DNA of 64,000 bases from Anseranas semipalmata (GCA_013399115.1 VXAA01003176.1:495104-559103), one strand, 5' to 3'; positions 43,590 through 55,129 are shown, numbered from the stretch's first letter. The notes: generated from the sequence alone by a model not told the origin. Translations and numbers: made by a program.

Positions 43590-44868
43590 TTATATTTTGT
43601 CATCATCATCGCTACTTATTTTTTTAAATGCGACTGGGCTTGCCTGCTTTAGAGAGGTTTTTGAAACATCTGTGTGCATGGTGGACATGGCTATAGTCTC
43701 ATAATCCTCCTCACGGGAGCGGAAGTGGCAAAAGTGAAACAAAAACTGCAGGTCCCTCTGGAAGTTCTTGTTGAGAAACCCATAGAAGATAGGGTTCACG
43801 CAGGTGGAGATCATGGCGGTGAGGTGGCAGATCAGGAACAACAGGTTGTGGCTGCAGGTGGCAACGGGCAGAATTTCATGGTTCCAGTCAAACACGATAT
43901 TGAAGATGGTGAGAGGCAGCCAGCAAACTGCAAATGCGACCACTATTGAGATCAGCATGATGTTGATCCTTTTGGTTTCTGAGGATCTGTACTTATTGTC
44001 TCTCATTTTGTCCATCATGTTGTTCCTTTTTTTTAATCGTATGTATATCTGCAAGAAATTCAACAAAGAGAAACATACGAGATAATTTAACCTACAACTG
44101 TTATCTTTGCAAGGACAAACAAACATCAGACAAAAAGAAGTACATATCACAGAGGGGGTTCTCTCTTACCTTTAAGTAGCAAATAAATATAAAACAAAGC
44201 GGTCCAAAGTACTGAATCACCAAAAGAGTCGTGGTGTAAGAAAGCCGGGCAGTGTCCAAGGGGAACAGGTCCAAACACACATATTTGTCCTTATATTCAT
44301 CAAATGTTATGTTTCTGAAGGGTTCGTCCGTTAGCACATGGTAGATCAGGAAAGGCAAGGAGGACGCTGTGGCTAAAATCCATATGGCAGCAATCCCCAG
44401 GTAGGCATGTCTGTTGTTCGGCCTCCAGCCACGGGGATTGATGATCAGCTGATGGCGTTCAATAGCAATGAGGACTAAAGAAAAGACTGAGACGGTGATT
44501 GAGGCGCACTGCACGAAAGGGTTCAATTTGCACATGGCCTCCCCAAAAATCCAGTGGTCCATTAAGGTATACACAAAGGTAAAGGGAAGACACATGATGG
44601 TCACTAGAAGATCAGAAAAGGAGAGGTTGACAATGAGGATGTTAGTAACATTGCGCATCTCCTTTTGTTTTAAAATAATGACAATCAGGGCCAGATTGCC
44701 AGAGACTCCCAGAATTATCACGGTCCCGTAAGCCAAGGCCAAGGTGAAGACCATGGCCAAAGGCACGTGGCAATCTTCATCCTCAAACTGTAAGATCTGC
44801 GAGTTCTTCTCCGAAAAATTCAAGTGACCGGAACTATTTCCCAGGGAGGCAAGAACTGAAGTGTTCAT
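43590..44868 (-). CDS. NPY1R: Neuropeptide Y receptor type 1 (two coding exons)
   Basis: Gi/o-coupled class A GPCR of the plasma membrane that binds neuropeptide Y and peptide YY. Coding exons are 44868-44170 (residues 1-233) and 44048-43590 (residues 234-385 plus TAA), joined across a 121-bp intron; the 385-aa product is one residue longer than human Y1. Visible features: N-terminal sequons at N2, N11 and N17 and another at N186; TM1 about 38-65 with GN (57-58); TM2 with LSFSD (82-86); disulfide pair C113/C198; ERH (137-139) at the end of TM3 in place of DRY; TM6 CWLP (275-278); acidic D287, the residue known to contact the ligand arginine; TM7 NPIFY (319-323); likely palmitoylated C340; a Ser/Thr-rich tail near 351-366 and an acidic C-terminus. 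The start at 44868 is chosen by family alignment and good context (A at -3). In-frame ATGs at 44916 and 44889 are preceded by an in-frame TGA. Divergent partner of NPY5R. All signature residues are present and the frame is intact. Confidence 0.98.
44049..44169 (-). other. NPY1R: Small NPY1R intron after TM5
   Basis: This 121-bp phase-0 intron splits the coding region at the end of TM5. On the minus strand it begins GTAAGAGAG and ends TTTCTTGCAG. Removing it joins the TM5 lysine (233) to an Ile-Tyr-Ile-Arg-Leu run that opens intracellular loop 3, restoring the family sequence without a frame change. Human and rodent NPY1R have a small intron of about 100 bp at this same site. Confidence 0.95.
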
Positions 44869-45010
44869 GTTGTTTCCAACCTGCTGCATAATATTCCCAG
44901 CTGCTACGGGTCTCATCCAAACCTCTCACAACGTCTGAAACGCGCCTGTCAGCCCGCGAGGAGACCCTCGGCAGAGCCCGCTCCTCGGTGCCGCATCTCT
45001 CTCGCACAAC
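44170..45010 (-). other. NPY1R: NPY1R exon 2 (5' UTR plus first coding part)
   Basis: On the minus strand a long pyrimidine tract followed by CAG (45013-45011) makes an excellent acceptor, so exon 2 likely starts at 45010, leaving 142 nt of 5' UTR before the ATG at 44868. The exon ends at 44170 in codon 233 (Lys, AAG) followed by GTAAGAGAG, a strong donor. A weaker acceptor (TTTCAG) lies near 44938-44943. The UTR holds an out-of-frame ATG near 44990 and two in-frame ATGs (44916, 44889). The acceptor choice is inference; the donor is supported by the protein. Confidence 0.7.
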
Positions 45011-47523
45011 CTGGGGGAAGAAGGAGGACCGGTCACCCCCAGGCTGCCCCGGCACCCCAAAACCCCGGGCTGACCCCACCCCCTGGCATGCCAGCCCCAC
45101 GGGGGACCACCACCAACCAAGTCCCACGGCACCGCTTCTCCCTGGGGCCAGGGATCGCCCAGCAGGCAGGCGGGGAGGTCCCTGCGGGAGGACGGCGGTC
45201 ACAGCCTCTCGTCCAAAGTGGAAGCAGGGGCTGCAGGCCAGGGAAAAAAAGGAGGCAGGGTAAAAATGTGGGTCTGCCATCCGGGGGCACAGCCCTTCCC
45301 AGCACCGTCTCACCAGCACAAGTTACACGAAATAACAAGGTGCGAATCAACTTCAGTCTCAGAGCAGCACAGCCTCTGTCTGGTGTTTTATGTCTCCTTC
45401 TTACAAGTTTAATCTGCGAAGATCTGCTTTCTCAGACTGCTCTAAGTGCCATAGCATTAAAAGGGGGGAAAACCGCACCCGAGGGGTGGAAAAATTACTA
45501 CAAGAATTACTGCATTCTTTCTTACCTAATGCATCCACTTGATGCGGAGTGGACGAGTGCCCACAGCAGCAGTGGCACTGAGTCAAAGGCAAATCAGGAA
45601 CTCTGAACACCTTAATCTCAGCTAGCAGGACTGCACAGCGAAGAAAGAACAATACAAAATGAAAGACAAAAAAACAGCAAAAATTAAACACTGCAGAGCA
45701 CGTACCCATGCAACACAAATGGGTATGGCTAAATAACTACCCCTTTGCAAGGCCTTTGATACTAAAATCAGAGAAACTCAGGCATATGTGTTCAGGAGGA
45801 AAAAAAAAGAAAATCAAATAACTTGACACACCTCTACCTCAGCGCACTGTTAGCAGCAGCCACCCTCAATCTGGAAGTTTCTGTCTGCCCCCTCTCCCAT
45901 GAGCTAAATTTATTGCTCACGTAACCTTAGGTTATGGTAATGAAAGTGATGCCAGTTAAAATTCACACAAGTGGGCTCCAAACCCAGCTCCATATGGCAG
46001 TTATCACAAAAGCTGTAAAAACATAGCCCGCTGAACTGTACTTCATTAAAAGTTACCCAGAAGGGGTGTGTTTTGGACCTGAATGATATTTGGTATAAGT
46101 CCCGGTGCCATCTAAGCCTCCAGAGCAGGCCCTCCTCTGCCTGTTGCTGGTGGCAGGCATCCTTGGGCTTGCTGCTCCAGCTCCTCCTGAGGCTCAGCAA
46201 AGGGGTGACCATGCCAATGTCACGTCTTGTCACTGGCTTCCCGAGCTCACCTCAGATGGCTTTGCAGGCTGTCTATAATCACCACATGGCTACATGAAAC
46301 CATGACAGGCAACGTAGCCTGCCTCTGAATGACATCTTACTGACAGAGTTAACATCAGTGGCTTCAGAGAAAAGGCACCTCTGCCTCAGGTTTGGTTACT
46401 CTGATTTTCAAGCCAGCCGGGCATGCACCTGAGCACTATTTCTCAGACCTGCTGCCTCTGCTAAATAAATTTACCAGGTCTCCCTAGCACACAGAGTCTG
46501 TTTGAGGGTCCAATAAAGAAAAAAGCCTCCTCCAGGGCTTCCCGAAGCATTGCTTCAGCCAGAGCCAGAGGTCGGTGCTTCACCCAAAGGACACAAGCAT
46601 GCGGGTGACGTGGAGTCAGGACTCCTTAATTTCCAACAGGTATGATTTTACCCCAGCCTGAAAATCAACATCTGGATTTAATCATGTCTCTGTCACTTAT
46701 ACAGCACGAGGTGGACGGTCCAGGCTGGGACATGATGGGACAACGGCAGGAGCAGGATGGGTGGGAGACCATGTCCTGCAAGGAGAGAACTGGCCAGATT
46801 TTCTTACCAGCTGGGACTTCATTGCACCCAGCAAGGGGTCAGGCCTTGGTTTCAGGCTTTTTACTTTTCTTTTTCCCTAGCCAAGCTCTGCTCTCACTTA
46901 TTTATTAAATAACAAATTCAACAACAGAAAATGCCACTGTTCCTTCCTGCCTCGCCGCTCCCCATAGCAGAGACGCTACCTAGGACCACAGCCGGGAACC
47001 AGCTCAGAAACACGGCACTGTTGGGCAAGGAGTCCTTCCCCCCTGCCCACCTCTCCAAAATGGGCCGGAGATCAGGAGGGGTGAGGTTGCCTCTCCTGGG
47101 CCGCTGTGCTGTTCCCTGTCCCCCACCCCACCGGCTCCCCGACCAGCGGGGATGTTCCTCCCCATCCTGGCTGCTGGCGTGGGGTGGGGGGAGCTCACAG
47201 CTCTGCGGGCCCCTCCGGGTGGCTGCACAGCCTGCCCCACCACACACACCCCTCCGGCTCTCCAGAAGGATTTTAGTCAAAAGTTTAGCACCGACGGATC
47301 GAAAGGGTAAAACGTGCTGCGAGCTGAGCGGCAACACGCTGTAAAAACTATTGGAGCTCTTTGAAAGGAAGCACAACGTGCTGTCAGCCCAAGCCGATGG
47401 CTCACCCATCGCAAGTCCAGCCTGGCACCTGCTCCTCCCTGGGATTTTGCCATCTGCACCTAGCAGAGCCAGCAGCACCCAGCCACGCACCGGCACCGGG
47501 AAGCAACCGCAGGGGAAACTCAC
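45011..47523 (-). other. NPY1R: Presumed NPY1R 5' intron with GC-rich blocks
   Basis: This 2.5-kb stretch lies between the candidate exon 1 donor and the exon 2 acceptor. It is GC-rich at both ends (45.0-45.3 kb and 46.9-47.5 kb) and more ordinary between. Long open frames here (for example 46918-47589 minus) have GC-rich low-complexity composition and no recognisable domain, so they are not called genes. Confidence 0.4.
45526..45620 (-). other. NPY1R: Possible alternative noncoding NPY1R exon
   Basis: The minus strand reads TTAG|GTAAGAAAG with the exon side ending at 45526, a strong donor 0.5 kb upstream of the exon 2 acceptor. It could end an additional or alternative 5' exon. No upstream boundary is evident, so the far coordinate is nominal. 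A lone donor consensus can occur by chance. Confidence 0.22.
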
Positions 47524-47650
47524 CTTGCAGCTGCTCTGCTTCTCTTTGGTCTTCTCAGGGGCTGGCTCGGGAGGCTGGGTGAAGAGCAAGGAGTAGGGGA
47601 AGGGGAAGGATCCTCTGGTATTCCTCCAGCTGAGATCCTAAAGATTGGTG
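47524..47650 (-). other. NPY1R: Candidate noncoding first exon of NPY1R
   Basis: On the minus strand a near-consensus donor, AAG|GTGAGTTT, occurs with the exon side ending at 47524. It is the best donor seen upstream of NPY1R exon 2 on the coding strand, 2.5 kb away across a GC-rich block. A weak TATA-like TTTAAG lies near 47671-47677, which would put the transcription start near 47645 and give an exon of about 120 nt. Mammalian NPY1R uses several alternative noncoding first exons, so this arrangement is expected. Both ends are inferred and no cDNA is available here. Confidence 0.45.
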
Positions 47651-47760
47651 AGGAAGGCTGGAGACTCCCCCTTAAAGCCGAACTCCACCTTATCCCAGCA
47701 TCACATGATGGTGCTCTGCTGAGCGGATCCTGAAAATCTCACTGCAAGCACATCACCTTT
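47620..47760 (-). promoter_or_regulatory. NPY1R: Putative NPY1R proximal promoter
   Basis: This lies immediately upstream (minus sense) of the candidate first exon. On the minus strand there is an E-box-like CATGTG near 47703-47708, a TTTAAG TATA-like element near 47671-47677, and ACCAAT near 47644-47649, which is downstream of that element. The flanking 46.92-47.60 kb is GC-rich compared with the AT-rich surroundings. Placement rests on position and the exon 1 donor; no element is decisive. Confidence 0.3.
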
Positions 47761-49028
47761 AAATTACACATCTGGGGGTGGGTTGCCTAGTAATTCCGAA
47801 ATAAATGCAATTAAATATCGAAACAAAAGAGGAGGGGGAAGAGCGCAGAGAAAAGCTCAGGGAGGGAGACGGTTTCAGATTGCTGTCTGGCAGCTTCAGC
47901 ATTTTGTTTGCAAGTTATTGCCACCTTGTGGCCAAAGTCAAGACGGAAAGAAAAGCTTTTTTTTTTTTTTTTTTGGAAAGTGAACTAGGAGGCGATTTGA
48001 AGTACGAAGAGCAAGTTACAAAGTTTTTAAACAAGCACAACCAGCTTCTGGTCTGTATTTTTCATGAAGAGGCATGAATGGGTTAATAAGAATTGTCAAG
48101 TTGCCGCTGTTACTATTTTTTTTTTCAGTTAGAAGCAATACAAAACTCTTTTAAAAGTAAAATGTCAATAAAGTTTCAAATCTCAAGAAAATACAACTGT
48201 TGCCATGGCCATCTTGCAGGGCCATTCATCCCAGCCATGTGGTTCACGGACAGCAGTGAGATATCCAGGGGGCTGGAAGGAAACTGGTCCCCTGAAAGTA
48301 CAGAACAAACCTCCATAGCACATGCAGAGCTGAAAGGCAGTGGCTGTTGCCTTGTCCAGCTCTTCTGCTTCTTTTGCAAACTCCAGTTTCCAGCAACCAG
48401 ACTTTTTTATGCAGCTGGCTAGAATAGCTCTGCAAACTACTACCAGCTATAGCAGGCTAGTTTACTGCTTACTGAACAACTTCATAAAAAGCAAATAATA
48501 ATTTTATTTTCCATTATTTTATTTTCCATTATTTTTCATTGATGATCCTGAAATATCTTGCTCTCTCAAGCACAGAAAGCACTGCTGCAGAAGATCTACG
48601 TTAATAGGCGGAAAACAACAACAACAAAAAACAGTGAGTTTGGAAGCCAGTACAGAAGTCTGAGAAAAGGTACCCAGATCAACTCAGGTTTACTGAAAAG
48701 CACTCGGAAAATGCCCCCCTTCAGGCTGTATTCGGATTTTTGAACCTATGGAAAACAGAAGTGCCCTGACTCTTCCAAGGATCAAGATTGATTTTCCAAG
48801 TGTAAGGAGTTACAATTACAATACCTCTATTATAGGACATCACTCTGTTACGCTGTAGATAGTTCTCAAGTGAGTGTAACCATGTTAATTATTACTAAAA
48901 AAAAAAAAAAAAAGTTACATGTAATAAAGATTGCAACATGTTTTGCAGAATAAGCATCATGGGAAGGTTTCAGAATCCAGCACTGAGGTTCACATTTATA
49001 TTGTATTTCCAGGTGCTCAGCTCAGGAT
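47761..49028. other. Intergenic DNA upstream of NPY1R
   Basis: Includes poly-T at 47957-47973 and poly-A at 48896-48913. Short frames at 48093-48435 on both strands show no known domain. No gene supported. Confidence 0.5.
48501..48530. repeat. 15-bp tandem duplication
   Basis: ATTTTATTTTCCATT occurs twice back to back at 48501-48515 and 48516-48530. Confidence 0.9.
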
Positions 49029-49160
49029 GCTCTATCCCTGGAAGTGTTCAGGGCCACGCTGGATGGGGCTTTGAGCAACCTGGCCTGGTGGGAGGTGTTC
49101 CTGCCCATGGCAGGGGGGTTGGAAATAGATGGTCTTTGAGGTCCCTTCCAAACACTTCAG
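49029..49160 (+). mobile_element. CR1 LINE 3' end fragment
   Basis: It contains CCCTGGAAGTGTTCAGGGCC, GGGGCTTTGAGCAACCTGG and GGCAGGGGGGTTGGAAATAG followed by GGTCCCTTCCAA, the hallmark 3' end of avian CR1 in sense orientation. About 130 bp is present, a typical severely 5'-truncated copy. Confidence 0.9.
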
Positions 49161-49479
49161 AACATGTGGAAATGAGGACTCTCATTGTTATGGGTGTGGA
49201 ACAATCCATGGTATTACTGAAAAAGAGAATTATTGTCCAATATATAGATTTCTATGGGCAAGAGATGCATTGATAGGCAGGGAAAAAAGTCTTTCTTTTT
49301 CTATGCCAGGATGATCCCACTACTTCCCATATATATATGGGTATGCTTTTACCTATATGGGCAAGATGGCAATTTTAAAAACTAAAATAAACATTCCGTG
49401 ACGTAGAATTGTAGTACTCCTGTCAACAGCTACCAAGAGCAGAGCTACAATATTTGCACATTTTTAGGACCAGTTCAGA

Positions 49480-50126
49480 ACAGGAAGGCAAACTGGGTTT
49501 ATGTGGCAAGGTCTTGGTAGTGTGGGGCAGGCAGGGGGGCTGCAGAGGTGGCCTCTGTGAGAAGAGACCAGGGGCCATTCCCATGTCAGACAGCTGGTTC
49601 CAGCCAGCTCCAAAATGGACCCACCACAGTCCACAGCTGAACGCATCAGCCAAGCTGGTGGCAACTCTGTGAAACATACATAAGAAAAGGCAAAAAATGC
49701 TGTGCGCTAGCTGAAAGACAGAGAATGTGAGGGAAAGGACCCTGCAGATACCAAAGCCAGGGGAAGGGAGGAGGTGCTACAGGAGCAGAGATTACCCTGC
49801 AGTCTCCTGCCTGGGGAGAAGGAGCTAGGAGAGTTGGGAGTGAAGGAGTGAAACTGAGCCTGGGAAGAACAGGGGATGGGGAAGGTGTCTGTAGTTCTGT
49901 CTTTGTTTCTCACTATCCTGCTCTATTTTTAATTGGTAATAAATTAAATTAATCTTCCCCAAGCCAAGTCTGTTTTGCCCATGACGGTAATTGATAAGTG
50001 ATGTCCCTGTCTTTATCTCGACCTGTGAGCTTTTCCATCGTATTTTCTCCCTCTGTCCTGTTGAGAAGGGGGAGTGAGAGAGTGGTGTGGTGGGGGTCTG
50101 GTGGCAGGCAAGGTCAACCCACCACA
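49480..50126 (+). mobile_element. ERVL-type solo LTR between NPY1R and NPY5R
   Basis: Recognisable blocks run in order: TTTATGTGGCAAGGTCTTGG, CCAAAATGGACCCACCAC, a TATA-like ACATACATAAGAAAAGG near 49673, GGTAATAAATTAAATTAATC with AATAAA near 49939, and a terminal CAACCCACCACA at 50126. It is an LTR-like structure on the plus strand, of an avian family related to but distinct from the 8.6-kb copy. The middle looks shorter than other copies I recall, suggesting internal deletion. No internal retroviral genes. It lies about 2 kb outside the candidate NPY1R promoter. Confidence 0.65.
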
Positions 50127-53100
50127 GAGGCATTAATTTGGTGTCCTAGCAAAATCCAAACAGAGAAATGACATTGTTCCCGACAAAGGAAAGTTTCCAA
50201 AGTTTCTGGTAAGTACGATCTTCTTTCTCCTCCATTTTGTCATTAATCATGAGGATCTTCATTTCAGCAGTAATTGAAGTGATTCATAATACTTTGCCAT
50301 AGTAGTTAGTCTACACAAGAATTTCAAACATCATATAAACATATGAAGCAAGCCTCACAATACCTCTTTTATAGCATATAAAAATAATTATTACCTATAA
50401 GAGACTGAAGATAGATCTTACATGTCACACAGTGACCTGAACTCACAGTTATGGTAGCAATCATTCATGGAGTTATTCACACTGCAGGTGCTTTAAACAG
50501 AGCAGAGGAGCAAAAGAAAGGGCTGTGTGAGTCACCGAGTCTTTCAAACATATATGAAATAAATATATATATACATACACGTTATAACAAAGTCTTACTA
50601 CAAACCTCCTGCACTGCCATACTCGCTCTCTGTGCTGTATGCTCACCTCAGATGACTGAATCTGTAAGAGCTACACCAATCTTCTGCAAAGCATTTCATA
50701 TACATGTGATCACTAAACCACACTAATAAATAAGCACTCTAATAACAGAGACATGCTCTTTTCAAAGGCTTTCCATTAGATAGATATATAAAATGCACGT
50801 TGTGCAGTAAAAGCTGCATAGCATCAGGTAAGTTCAGAAGGTAGCTCAGATTTTAGCAGTTCTCAGCTATTCTGTGCATCTCCGGTCTGAGCACTAAGCT
50901 GACTGTCTCCAGCTGGAGCACCCAGCTTACAAAGATGTCAAATAATTCAATTCCTCAGTAACTCTTATTCTATTGCCAGTCGTTGTCAGGACACAAGAAC
51001 ACAGGAGCAGCAAGATAGCCATACTGTAAGAGATTACCCTCTTCCTTGGAGTACCTTTTCAGTGCATCACAGGCGCCCCAGGCTGGAAGACTGTTTGTGT
51101 GTGTTTGTGTGAAGACGTGAGATTGAACAAAGAGAAGTACAATAAAAGAGCACAAGTATCTTAACTAAGGAAATAGAACAGCATGAGTAAAAGAATACAG
51201 AATTTCTTTGAAGCAATAGCATTGAGAAAGGAACAAGACATTCTGAAGAAACACATGGAAAAAATATGCCAATAGATCAACCCATTAAAATACTCTCACT
51301 GTAACTCTCAAAAACATAAAAGATATCGTAAAATGAGGCTGCCACTTTCATTACAATGTATTGTCATGTGTTAAGCTAACACAATCCCTCTCTAAAACTT
51401 AAAATCCACAGAGTAAAAGAACACCTTGAGAGTTGTTTGTGGTTTCTACTGTATATAAAACAAGCTGAAGTTGCCACTATTTTGAATTGAAACACTGACG
51501 GTTGGTTGTTGTTGTTTTTAAGTTTATTTTTATTGTTTTCATTTTCTAGTAAGGAACTGCAGTACTATTGAAAGGCTTTCATTTTGTGTTACACTATTCA
51601 CAGATAAGGGAACTCATGGTCCTTGGGGCAAAAGTCTGTCATCTGTAGTCTAAATAGACATTTTACTGTTGAGTACAATAAGAATAGCAGCAAATTCTCT
51701 GTTTGGCTAAGAGCATGTTTATTCTGCAATGACTGCAACTGACACCACATATAACAACACTTCATTTGACTGCTAATGTCACAAACACAAAGAAGCTGTG
51801 TGAATAATTTTGTGGTTAATCTCAGCTGAGTGTCTTGCTGCTGCAGTTCCACTTTCAACAATAAAGTCAAGCTAACTAGTGTAAAGCTACCCTGAAAATA
51901 TGCAATGTTACTGAAAGACTGCTTGAGATGTTACCTATATTATGTCTACCTGGCTAAAATACTAAGTCATGTTTCCTGCTGCTGCCATCCCACTTTCTGT
52001 CCATTCAGGTCCTGAACTCATGCACACTCAAACACAAGCTCTCACCTGGCTTCAAATGAAGCAGAACTAGGCCCTGTGCTTCAGCATGATCATCCAGAAG
52101 GGGCATCACCAGACAACAAATGTGACGACACCTGTTAGGTAATAAAAATGCTCAACCTTAGAAGTATTTTACTAGCTAACCATCAGATGTCCTGTCTCAT
52201 TGCAAAGACGTCTCAACCACTGCAACCTTTTCATGGCTTTTTCCATGGCTCTCTGCCTTCATGCCCAGCTGCCTTACACAAGGTAAGAACCTGTGGAAAG
52301 GACAGGCCAAGCATATATCCACAGAAGCAAAACATAGCCGGTATTTTTCATAGTATTTTGTACATGTGTGGGATGAACAGCTGGATGGATGTGTGGGAAA
52401 AATTTCAACCAACAAGAATGCTTTATATGCATCTCGCAAAATACCTCAAACTCTGTAGTAGTTATGTCCTACTCTGTGGGACTGTCTTGTTGATGGGTAG
52501 ATGCTCTGTTGGCCGCAAACTTTACAATAACTTCAGACTCTGACTCATGGCAAACTTTGATTCAGGGCGACAACTGCATGCTGTAGAATTTGGTTGTTAG
52601 GTGGTTTAGAATGTGGTTTTTCAGTGGTATTCATCAGTTCTCACTGACTTCAGTTGGAGCTTTGAGTCTTCATGTCTTTCACGGTTAGCCTTTAGAAGCT
52701 AATTTTTCAAAGATATTGGGACGATGCTCCCAAAAGATACCTTTGGGAATGAGGGAAGAAACATGCCACAATTAATTTGTATTCCTATAATGGCAGAGTT
52801 CTGTCCTGTATTTTCCATCATGTCCTTCTGACTCAGGAATCTCAGCCTTCTATCTCTGACACACCATTTTTCTTCCCCTGCTCCTCCTGAGCAGGTTCCT
52901 TTCATCATCACCATCTCTTACTTCCTCAAGGACTCCTCCATGCTTTCAATGACCCTACGGAGGCTGGTTTCTAGGGAACTTGTGCTATTATCTGCTGTCA
53001 GTCCTGACATTAGATACCTCTAATGTCAGTACCTTTCCTATCTCTAGATCACCTATTTTATTATTCAGTAGTATTACTGGCAATTCAGAGGTTCACAACC

Positions 53101-54899
53101 ACTGAAAAGGAAAAAAATGCTAACGGCCTGAATAGTAATTGCCTCTGATGTACGCAAGTATCAGCAATGAATTGTCCAAATACAGCTGAGAGAAATCTGG
53201 TGTTATTTACAGATCCGGGGTAAAAGAAAAAGAAAAAGACAAACCCACACCTGCCAGTACGCTACTGGTTGATGAACTCTCCTGAAATAAGACAAGTATG
53301 AATTTTTGTTCTTAGGGAAAATTGCTTTGAGGAAAGAACACTTGTCTTACTGACTGCTTTTGCTAAGAAGGATGTAATTTCTGGAGGCTGCTTGGGAAGC
53401 TACAGTAGGTGAATGTCCGCCTTAGAAATGGTCAACATGGAGGTAGGCTGTTTGTACCTTCACAACGGTACAATGGCATCTCACATAAATCATAGCTGTG
53501 GGATGTAGGAACCCATCATTTCCCATTTGTGAGCTTTGCCAGCAAATTCAAGTTTGTTTGTTTTTAAAAGACAACGTCGGTTTGCTGTAGTCAGAAGCTT
53601 TCACAGAAAGATAGTGTCCCTAAAGCTTCCCTCTTTCCATGAGGGAACTTCTACTTCAAGAAGCAGGATCAGCAATGTGGGAAACTCCCCTGGAATGGGG
53701 GGCACCCAGTTAAACCTGTGCCCTGGGAGATGGTCTTAATCCCCCACAAAGCAGGTGAGAATCAGCGTAGGTTTCTATCTTCAGGTCAAACGTGTGTGAA
53801 AAGCTTCCACGGCACCAGTGTTATGTGGGAAGATGGTCAAAATTGCTAGGAACTGCTGCTCATCCCTAAAAAGGATTAATTTAGTTCTCCTTTGTGACTA
53901 ACAGGAGAGCTGTCTTAAAAGGATGAGATGGATTGGCACGTCACTTCCACCTGGCAGCTCCCTGCGCTCTGCTTGCACATGCAGTGATTCACCAGCAGTG
54001 GGTGGTGAATAATGCAGAAGCGGATGAAAGAATACGGGACGCAATCTTCCTTGCCATACTGAGCTCAGCCGACGAAGATTGAGGTTAATTGTTCCTTTAG
54101 CACTTACCCTAAAATGAATGTTTTATAACCTAAATTAGATAAGGAATCTAACTGGAGTTTCAGAGTTCTGAAGTTATTTTACAAGATGGTTGATCCCGCT
54201 GGTTTGTCTTTGTGTGGTACAGTTCTTCACCGGCTAATTATACTGACAGCTTTTCTGCAGTACTCCGTTAATATCAACTGTCTAAGGAGTGCCTTGGCAA
54301 ATGGAAGAGCCATTACATTCTCGTGTCAGACTCTGCCACCTGTGCTCCCAGAGACCTGCATGTCACTCAGTTCTCCAGTAGTCCTGTAATTGGACCGTGA
54401 TCAATGCGACTTCTCACGCTGGAAGGCAGCGGCTGGTGTGAATGACAGAATTTGTCTTTTCATGCTTTGTGCTATGAAATACCCAACAATTTTTACACTT
54501 TAAAATATTGCTCACTTAAAGAAATGTCTCGCATTCCCACTGATGGCCCAGAAAAATTAAAACCGCCCTTCGGATCTTTGCCTCTGTAAGAACTGAGTTA
54601 CGCACCTCAGAAAGGAAAATTGTCTGGGGGAATCCATCACCTCCCACCTGTTCTAAAATAACGGCAAAATTGAAAGGGTGTTCAAGCAGTATGGGTAAAC
54701 GCCACCAAAGCTCCGCTCCAGCCAAAGTGCGGGGAATCAGAGCGCTGAGGGCAGTCCCCTGTGATTGCCTGGCTCTGTTCAGGCTCCCCGATGTCCCACA
54801 ACACGTAGAGCATTTCACAGAAACGCTGTGTCCTGCAATCAGAGAGGGATTAAAAAAAAAAAAAGAAAGAAAGAAAGAAAGAAAATTAAAAAAGAGAGA
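50127..54899. other. Central NPY1R-NPY5R intergenic DNA
   Basis: No protein-coding gene recognised. AT-rich to 53 kb, rising in GC toward the CpG island. A strong minus-strand donor (AGG|GTAAGTG, exon side ending 54108) marks a possible distal noncoding NPY1R exon. Other sequence is unassigned. Confidence 0.5.
54851..54899. repeat. A-rich / (GAAA)n tract at the edge of the CpG island
   Basis: Poly-A followed by about five GAAA units and an A-rich/GA-rich stretch, directly abutting the CpG-rich block. Confidence 0.9.
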
Positions 54900-55105
54900 G
54901 CATCCCTTAACTACCGGCGAGCGCGGGGCTTGTTTACATCTCCCTGTATTTCCATGGAAACTCTAATTGCCAGAGCACGCAGCGGGGACATAACAGGCTG
55001 CAGACCCGCACGGAGCACCCTCCCGAAATGCACCCGCGCGGCAGCCTCAGCGCGGGCCCGGGCAGCGGCCGGGCGAGCAGCGAGCACCGCAGCGGGCAGC
55101 AGCGG

Positions 55106-55129
55106 CAGCAGCAGCAGCAGCAGCAGCAG
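55106..55129 (+). repeat. (CAG)8 microsatellite
   Basis: Eight perfect CAG units in the CpG-rich block, preceded by imperfect CAG/CGG triplets from about 55091. It lies upstream of both candidate NPY5R exon 1 donors, so it could be transcribed in a 5' UTR. Confidence 0.9.

Noticed and set aside
43674..44085. 91-aa and 93-aa plus-strand frames
   Set aside because: Antisense shadows of the NPY1R second coding exon.
44834..45319. 161-aa minus-strand frame overlapping the NPY1R start
   Set aside because: Different frame from the receptor, GC-rich, crosses the likely exon 2 acceptor; no homology recognised.
46918..47589. 223-aa minus-strand frame upstream of NPY1R
   Set aside because: Begins with a TTG codon, has GC-rich low-complexity composition without a domain, and is cut by the candidate exon 1 donor at 47524.
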